Shown: piece after piece, positions 5,489-11,227 of the stretch | Numbering within the stretch: position 1 is the stretch's first letter | Layout of the letters: every line of letters begins with the position of its first letter | Source of the DNA: Actinomycetes bacterium | GTDB lineage: Bacteria; Actinomycetota; Acidimicrobiia; Acidimicrobiales; RAAP-2 | DNA length: 11,227 bases | NCBI GenBank assembly: GCA_021807965.1 | Contig: JAKBCI010000029.1 | Span: 1-11,227 of the forward strand | Direction: 5' to 3' | Made by a program: the position numbers and the translations under genes | The notes under the pieces: generated by a model | Seen by the model: the letters and a program-made list of their open reading frames with translations, nothing else | Database searches by the model: none | What the model was told of the DNA's origin: nothing

Positions 5489-7603
5489 GTGAGCGCCACC
5501 GCTGCGGTGTTGCTTGGCGCGGCGCTCGTCGTCGCCACCGGTGGCTCGAGCGAGGCGACGACGACGACGCCAACCAGCCTGCCGCTGTACCAGTTCGTCA
5601 ACAACGGCACGGGTCCACTGCCGTGGAACGCCGTTGCCCTGACCAGCGCCCTGAACAACTCGACCATGGTGGGTGGTCCCCACGCGGTCAGCAATGGCTC
5701 ACTCGGCGTGCTCGCGTACCGCACGGCCAGTGACGACGTGGCCATCTACACCCAGTCGTCCGCCGGCGTGACCCAGTGGAACGATCTCTCACTCAATATC
5801 GACGCCACCGCGCCGGCGGCCGATCCGGTGCCGATCATCGATCCGTCGGGCAACGTCGACGCGCTCTACGTTGACGCGAGCGGCAACCTGATCCTGCTCT
5901 CGCCCAACGTCCCCGTCAGCGCGGTGTGGCTCCATACCCATCACGACCAGGCGTGGCGACCGATCATCGCCACCAATCTGTCGGCGGTCACCGGCGTCAC
6001 CTTCGCGCCCGGGCTCGCGAGCGCCGAGGTCACGGGCCAGCAGGCGATGATCGCGGCGCGCACGAGCGCGAACACTATCGAAGTCATTCCACTGGCGTGG
6101 GCCGTTGGTCAGCCGATACCGTATCTGAGTTCACCGGCGTACAACATCTCGCAACTGACACACGCGGGCACGTCGAAGAGCGACCCGGTCGTCGTGCCCG
6201 GACCGATTCCCGCGGTCACCGCAACCTCGACCAACGGTGACTTGCAGGTATTCTCCTCGAACCCCACGAATCCGGCCGCGTGGATTGACCAAGACGTCAC
6301 TCGGCTGACCGGCGGTCCGCGGCTTGTGGGGCCTCTCGCCGCCGCCGCGTCAACGACGAGCGTCTACGTCGCTGGGCTCAGTGCGCTGGGCGCGGTTGAA
6401 CTCTTCAGCGCGCCACTGGCCTCCTTCAATCAGCCGCCATCCACGCCACCCACGACAACAACGAGTACGACCACGAGTACGACTACCAGCACGACCCCCG
6501 TAACGACGACGACCCCGAACCCGACGCCGACCTTCCCGTGGACCGTGCTGAACGTGACCGCCGTCGCCACGGGATCACCGCCCTTGAGCGGCGCACTCTT
6601 TCTCAACGTGACCCCGACCCAGGTCACGATCGCCGGTGCCGCCGCCAACTGGGGCGACCTCTTCGCGCTCTCGAGCTCGAGCGGCTTCGTGCCGTGGAGT
6701 TCGACCGACGTGTCGGTCACCGCCGGCAGTGCGGCACGAACCGTCGGCGGGATCGTCACCGGCCTCGTGCTGAACGGCGAGCTGAGCCTCTACGCCGCGG
6801 GCATCAATACGCCGCCTCCCCAAGGCGTCGGCGTCTACGCGATACCGAGCAGCAAGTGGACGAAGGCCGTCACTGACGGCTGGCCGATCATCAGCGAGAC
6901 CGGCGGGCTCGGAACCACGTCGTCGCCGTGGGTCGGGTTCACGTCCGCTAAGACCGTGGCGACGTCACCCGACTTTCTCATGGGCCAGAGCATCTACAAC
7001 GCTCACAAGCGGGTGACGTGGCTCTCGTTCTGGACCGTCAGCGGACCACTGTCGGGCGAGGCGCTCACGCCGTCGACGTACTACGAGCACGGCTACGCCG
7101 CCGGCGCGTGGGTCGCCGCGCAAATTGACCAGTACCGCGGTCTCGGCGTCGGGTTGAAGCCGGACTGGGTGATTCTGGATCCCGAGGGCTACCCCGACTC
7201 CCACTCCGGTCTCGACGCCCCCGGCGGCGCGAGCAACGCCACACTCGCCCGCTTCGCCACGTACTGGGCGGCGATGCTCCGGGGCTGGGTGAGCGGCATC
7301 GCGTCGGTGGATCCCACACTGAACGCCGCCGTCTACGCCTCCCAGTCCGAGTACCGCAACTATCACCTCGCGAGCGCGCCGATGCCCGTGTTCATTGCTC
7401 TCGCCTTCGGTGGTGGCGGACCGATTCCCGTGCCGGGTGCGTCGGGCAGCAACGTCCGCGGCTTCATCGCCTTCAGTGCCGTCTGCACACCGACGTCGTC
7501 ACTGCAGAGCGAGGAGACCACGCTGCTCAATCCCCCGTGGGCGGGACAGTTCAATACGCTCCAATTCAACGCCGGGGTGTACTGTCCACCCGCGCCGACC
7601 TAA
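5489..7603 (+). CDS. Secreted protein with seven propeller-like repeats, Thr-rich linker and C-terminal DPEGYPD domain
   Basis: I do not recognise a named family for the whole protein. It is 704 aa from GTG 5489. Seven repeats of about 47-62 residues begin with an aromatic residue and a short x(2-3)-[ND/I]-x-[TS] pattern at Trp46, Trp97, Trp156, Tyr218, Trp265, Trp351 and Trp403. Each has a later strand such as DVAIYTQ, NLILLSP, TIEVIPL, DLQVFSS, AVELFSA, GDLFALS or ELSLYAA. This looks like a seven-bladed beta-propeller of lectin type. A Thr/Pro/Ser linker (about 314-350) interrupts it between repeats 5 and 6. Residues about 457-704 form a separate domain with VILDPEGYPD (561-570), reminiscent of the acidic strand-end motif of TIM-barrel glycan hydrolases; the activity is unproven. 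The region is exported: residues 1-16 are hydrophobic. From GTG 5489 the signal lacks a basic n-region, whereas reading from ATC 5438 adds 17 residues with seven Arg/Lys, giving a proper signal peptide. The true start may thus be 5438. Confidence 0.8.
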   Translation: MSATAAVLLGAALVVATGGSSEATTTTPTSLPLYQFVNNGTGPLPWNAVALTSALNNSTMVGGPHAVSNGSLGVLAYRTASDDVAIYTQSSAGVTQWNDLSLNIDATAPAADPVPIIDPSGNVDALYVDASGNLILLSPNVPVSAVWLHTHHDQAWRPIIATNLSAVTGVTFAPGLASAEVTGQQAMIAARTSANTIEVIPLAWAVGQPIPYLSSPAYNISQLTHAGTSKSDPVVVPGPIPAVTATSTNGDLQVFSSNPTNPAAWIDQDVTRLTGGPRLVGPLAAAASTTSVYVAGLSALGAVELFSAPLASFNQPPSTPPTTTTSTTTSTTTSTTPVTTTTPNPTPTFPWTVLNVTAVATGSPPLSGALFLNVTPTQVTIAGAAANWGDLFALSSSSGFVPWSSTDVSVTAGSAARTVGGIVTGLVLNGELSLYAAGINTPPPQGVGVYAIPSSKWTKAVTDGWPIISETGGLGTTSSPWVGFTSAKTVATSPDFLMGQSIYNAHKRVTWLSFWTVSGPLSGEALTPSTYYEHGYAAGAWVAAQIDQYRGLGVGLKPDWVILDPEGYPDSHSGLDAPGGASNATLARFATYWAAMLRGWVSGIASVDPTLNAAVYASQSEYRNYHLASAPMPVFIALAFGGGGPIPVPGASGSNVRGFIAFSAVCTPTSSLQSEETTLLNPPWAGQFNTLQFNAGVYCPPAPT
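6449..6523 (+). repeat. Low-complexity Thr-codon repeat encoding an interdomain linker
   Basis: The stretch is built mostly of ACG/ACC/ACA/ACT threonine and AGT/AGC serine codons. At 6461-6496 there are three imperfect 12-nt units (ACGAGTACGACC, ACGAGTACGACT, ACCAGCACGACC). It keeps frame and encodes the Thr/Ser/Pro linker of the propeller protein. Such tracts vary in length by slippage in multiples of the unit. Confidence 0.75.
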
Positions 7604-7606
7604 TCT
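7601..7606 (+). promoter_or_regulatory. -10 element of the 73-aa protein gene, overlapping a stop codon
   Basis: TAATCT is followed by 6 nt (GTCGCC) and the GTG at 7613. Its first three bases are the TAA stop of the preceding gene, so the promoter overlaps the end of the upstream coding region. Confidence 0.5.
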
Positions 7607-7612
7607 GTCGCC

Positions 7613-7834
7613 GTGGACGCCACCGACCCGAAGTCGCACGACCTGCGCGATCGACTGAAACAGCTGGCCCAGCCCCTCGTCGACTCACTCGACGCGCGCC
7701 TGCGCGACCAGGTCGACCGACGGGTTGACGAACGAGTGGACACGGCAATCGCCGCACGACTGTCGGTGATCGAGCGAGCCATCGCCGACCTCGATCGGAC
7801 GGTAAAGGAAATCCAGCGCCGCCTCGAGCCCTAG
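7613..7834 (+). CDS. Small charged helical protein, unknown function (73 aa)
   Basis: I do not recognise this protein. It is 73 aa, rich in Asp, Arg, Leu and Ala, with no Gly or Cys, and with hydrophobic residues at heptad-like spacing from about residue 10 to 70. It is probably one long amphipathic helix or coiled coil. No signal peptide or membrane segment is seen. The GTG start fits the -10 spacing and leaves only 9 nt after the upstream stop. Its TAG stop at 7832-7834 overlaps the minus-strand stop of a 37-aa membrane protein through a shared CTAG. Codon use is like its neighbours, supporting a real gene, but with only 73 codons the case is moderate. Confidence 0.65.
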   Translation: MDATDPKSHDLRDRLKQLAQPLVDSLDARLRDQVDRRVDERVDTAIAARLSVIERAIADLDRTVKEIQRRLEP

Positions 7835-7944
7835 CGGCCCGACGCGCCTCGGCGCTCACGGTCGCGGCGAACAGCCCAGCGCACCGTCACGACGACGAGC
7901 ACCACGACGGCGACGACAAAGATCGTGAAAACGGCGGCGAACAC
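7831..7944 (-). CDS. Putative 37-aa single-span membrane protein
   Basis: This small ORF starts at GTG (plus 7942-7944). It encodes a hydrophobic stretch at residues 2-21 (F, A, V, I and L, with two Thr), followed by R22-W23 and a basic tail with eight Arg in residues 22-37 and the core motif RRDRERR. That is the textbook layout of a single transmembrane helix with a positive cytoplasmic C-terminus. The minus-strand hexamer TAGCGT (7951-7956) sits 6 nt before the GTG, the same arrangement as the other genes here. An in-frame stop (CTA on plus, 7954-7956) bounds it upstream. It is tail-to-tail with the 73-aa protein gene. Function is unknown. The promoter match and the sensible topology argue for a real gene; the shortness argues for caution. 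Confidence 0.5.
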   Translation of the reverse strand: MFAAVFTIFVVAVVVLVVVTVRWAVRRDRERRGASGR

Positions 7945-7950
7945 GACGAC

Positions 7951-7956
7951 ACGCTA
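7951..7956 (-). promoter_or_regulatory. -10 element of the 37-aa membrane protein gene
   Basis: Minus-strand TAGCGT is followed by 6 nt (GTCGTC) and the GTG start. Nearby at 7962-7970 is the short palindrome CTGTCACAG, between this promoter and the divergent gene at 7990. Confidence 0.4.
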
Positions 7957-7989
7957 CGCACCTGTCACAGTGTCGCGCAAGAGTGTCGT

Positions 7990-8784
7990 ATGCCCTCCGT
8001 GATACTCGCCTCGCCGACTTCGTTACTCGAAGCGCTGCGGGGCGATCCCTCGCGGCGACCACCGCGCGACCGCGCGACCGCGGCCGGACTACGCGCGGTC
8101 CTCGAAGACGGCCTCTTCGAGATCAGCCACGGCCAGACGCGTCCCGCGCCTCTCGTCATCGGCCCCGACCACGTGACCGGTGGCGCCGACGTGGTGGACA
8201 TCAACCGCGCCACGTACGGCCGACTGCGCGGCACGCTGGTGGCCCAGCTCGTGCGCCTGTACGTAGCGGGCTATCGACCGCGCGACCCCGTCGACGCCGC
8301 CGTGCGCGCCTGGCAGATCGACGGACCGTCGGCCGAACTGGCCGCCGCCTTCACCGTCCTCGACGACGATTCTCGATCACGCCTCGCCACCGACGTCGCC
8401 GCCCACGCGGGCTCACTCGCCCAGGTGCTGCGCGAGGCACCCGCGGGTTGGGCCGTGCGCTCGGCCGTGCGTACCCGACTGCGACTCGGCGGTGGCACGA
8501 TCGTTCTTCGCGACGTCGTCGACCTCGTCGTCGGCGTCGAACACCAGGCGACGGCCTCGGTGGTGCTCGTCGACGTCACCACTGCACCCATCGGCGAGCG
8601 CACCGACGCGGCGCTGCGCTTCCACGCCATGACGCACACCCTGCGCACGTCGGCCACCCCGTTACGCGCGGCGACGTTCTCCACGGCGACCGGCGAACTC
8701 GCCAGCTGCGAGGTTGACTACGCCCTGCTCGACCGAGCGGTCCGCGAATTGCTCGACACGATTGGCGCACGGTGGACGCCGTGA
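7990..8784 (+). CDS. PD-(D/E)XK nuclease-superfamily-like protein, probably inactive
   Basis: This is a 264-aa cytoplasmic protein. The C-terminal part (about 155-258) resembles the RecB-type PD-(D/E)XK fold: a strand with Asp178 in RDVVDLVVG, then a hydrophobic strand VVLVDVTT (191-198), then TDAALRFHAMTHTLR (205-219) and a PLRAATFSTATGE strand (224-236). In active relatives the second motif reads D/E-x-K-T. Here it is Asp195-Val-Thr197-Thr198, so the catalytic lysine position is Thr and DNA cleavage is doubtful. The N-terminal half includes INRATYGRLRGTLVAQLVRLYVAGYRP (71-97, described by its positions), without a family I can name. There is no in-frame start upstream of ATG 7990. A weak -10-like AAGAGT at 7979-7984 lies 5 nt before it. 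It overlaps the next gene by 4 nt, so the two products probably act together. Confidence 0.6.
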   Translation: MPSVILASPTSLLEALRGDPSRRPPRDRATAAGLRAVLEDGLFEISHGQTRPAPLVIGPDHVTGGADVVDINRATYGRLRGTLVAQLVRLYVAGYRPRDPVDAAVRAWQIDGPSAELAAAFTVLDDDSRSRLATDVAAHAGSLAQVLREAPAGWAVRSAVRTRLRLGGGTIVLRDVVDLVVGVEHQATASVVLVDVTTAPIGERTDAALRFHAMTHTLRTSATPLRAATFSTATGELASCEVDYALLDRAVRELLDTIGARWTP

Positions 8785-9578
8785 GCGCGCTCATCGTGCG
8801 ACGGCTGACGCCGACGACACTCGCCGAGACGGTCCTCGGTCCCGAGGTCGAGACCGTCGTCACGAACGCTCATCGCAACACCCTCGCCGCGCGGTTCCGT
8901 GCCGTCGCCATCGATCGCCACCGCCGACTCGACGCGTGGTCGGTGGAGAGTGCCGGACGACCGCCCGCGCCCTTTCGTTGGTCGCCGGTCACCGCTCGAC
9001 GACACCTCGCCAACGCCGCCCTTCGCCGCCTAGCGACCGGGGCGCGCTCGATCCGTCTCGGGGTCGACCTCGAGATCGCCGAACTGGTGGCGTGCGCGGC
9101 CGAGGGGCGACTCGGCGCCGGTTCGCTGGGCGCGTGGCTCGCCGCGCGCGACCCGGCCGAGCTCGCCGTGGTTCGCGCCGCCGCGGCGGACTGGGCAACG
9201 ACGCTCGCCGAACTGAGTAGCGCCATCCAGGGCGACTGGCACGTGGCCCGCGCAGACGCCTACTACGACGTCGAACGGGCGCGCACCACGCTGCGAGCCC
9301 GACAAGACATCATCGTCGGCCCGCACGAGGCGGTAGTGCGCGTGCGCGGCGGCGAGCCGAGCGCCAGCGCCGGACCGGGACTGCGCGCCGACCTCGTCGC
9401 GGCCACCTTCGCGAGCGACGACGGTCGCGCGCCGCGCCGGTACGTCGGTGTCTGGCCCGACGCCGGACTGCTCGTGGCCCTTGACGGCACCATGGACAAC
9501 CTGCGCGCCGGCGCCCGCGACCTGGTGCGAACCGCCGTCGTGCAGCGGCAACGGTGGCTGCGTCGCGACGCCGCGTAG
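8781..9578 (+). CDS. Unknown protein, coupled partner of the PD-(D/E)XK-like protein
   Basis: I cannot assign a family. It is 265 aa from GTG 8781, an Arg/Ala-rich soluble protein with no signal or membrane segment. The chosen GTG overlaps the preceding TGA as GTGA, with GGTGGA 4 nt upstream as a possible ribosome binding site, typical of translational coupling. The in-frame GTG at 8772 (three residues longer) is the alternative. Visible points are APFRWSPVTARRHLANAALRRL at about 63-84 (positions only), a long helical middle, and a beta-rich C-terminal part (about 168-240) where TTLRARQDIIVG weakly resembles TRLRLGGGTIVL of its partner. It may therefore be a diverged paralogue of the same fold, without recognisable catalytic residues. 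It ends 37 nt before typA. Confidence 0.6.
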   Translation: MSALIVRRLTPTTLAETVLGPEVETVVTNAHRNTLAARFRAVAIDRHRRLDAWSVESAGRPPAPFRWSPVTARRHLANAALRRLATGARSIRLGVDLEIAELVACAAEGRLGAGSLGAWLAARDPAELAVVRAAAADWATTLAELSSAIQGDWHVARADAYYDVERARTTLRARQDIIVGPHEAVVRVRGGEPSASAGPGLRADLVAATFASDDGRAPRRYVGVWPDAGLLVALDGTMDNLRAGARDLVRTAVVQRQRWLRRDAA

Positions 9579-9600
9579 CCTGATCCAGAGCTGGGGCTAG

Positions 9601-9606
9601 TAGCGT
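9601..9606 (+). promoter_or_regulatory. Candidate -10 element of typA
   Basis: TAGCGT lies 9 nt before the ATG at 9616. A second candidate, TAGCCT at 9576-9581, overlaps the stop of the preceding gene and would give a leader of roughly 25-30 nt. The sequence does not decide between them, and read-through from the upstream pair is also possible. Confidence 0.35.
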
Positions 9607-9615
9607 GGTCCAGTC

Positions 9616-11227
<1,612 letters not shown>

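Noticed and set aside
6449..6523. Tandem 12-nt repeats considered as a CRISPR or regulatory array
   Set aside because: Units are contiguous with no spacers, remain in frame and encode a Thr/Ser linker. They are a coding low-complexity repeat.
7962..7970. Palindrome CTGTCACAG between divergent genes as an operator
   Set aside because: Only 4 bp per arm and a single copy; such a match is expected by chance. No regulator gene is adjacent.
9579..9598. Hairpin CCAGAGCTGG as a terminator before typA
   Set aside because: Stem is only about 4 bp and there is no T-run. It cannot be supported as a terminator.

Overview
The window is GC-rich and densely coded. It looks like a chromosomal segment of a high-GC actinobacterium. 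Third codon positions are strongly G/C, TypA is of actinobacterial type, and nearly every gene has a TANNNT -10 hexamer 6-10 nt before its start codon with no convincing Shine-Dalgarno sequence, which is the leaderless style common in Actinobacteria. The sedolisin-type (acid) protease and the general gene style make an Acidimicrobiia-like organism my best guess. That assignment is inference, because no rRNA or other marker settles it. I see no mobile element, CRISPR array or prophage, and no gene-free stretch longer than about 300 bases.

Layout: 2-92 (-) is a complete class II tRNA-Ser(GCU). Divergent from it is a secreted family 3 solute-binding protein (191-1081), whose stop codon directly abuts the stop of a convergent NUDIX hydrolase (1082-1546, -). 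Divergent from the NUDIX gene are a TauE/SafE (TSUP) permease (1635-2405) and a DUF4395 membrane protein with two CxxC motifs (2453-2962). Two large secreted proteins follow. The first is an S53 sedolisin with a propeptide and Ig-like/Fn3 tail (3008-5362). The second is a protein with seven propeller-like repeats, a Thr-rich linker and a C-terminal domain carrying a DPEGYPD motif (5489-7603, possibly starting at an ATC at 5438). A 73-aa charged helical protein (7613-7834) overlaps tail-to-tail, through one CTAG, with a 37-aa single-span membrane protein on the minus strand (7831-7944). Then comes a translationally coupled pair: a PD-(D/E)XK-like protein whose catalytic Lys position is Thr (7990-8784) and an unknown partner (8781-9578). 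The window closes with typA/bipA (from 9616), cut off by the window edge.

How the genes work together: apart from the coupled pair at 7990-9578, most genes seem to have their own promoter, so this is mostly a row of single-gene units rather than one operon. Two loose themes are visible: export (solute-binding protein, protease and propeller protein all carry signal peptides) and possibly sulfur/thiol handling (TSUP permease beside a double-CxxC DUF4395 protein). The most interesting points are the uniform leaderless promoter pattern, the likely non-canonical ATC start, the previously uncalled 37-aa membrane protein with its own promoter, and the apparently catalytically degenerate nuclease-fold gene pair next to typA.
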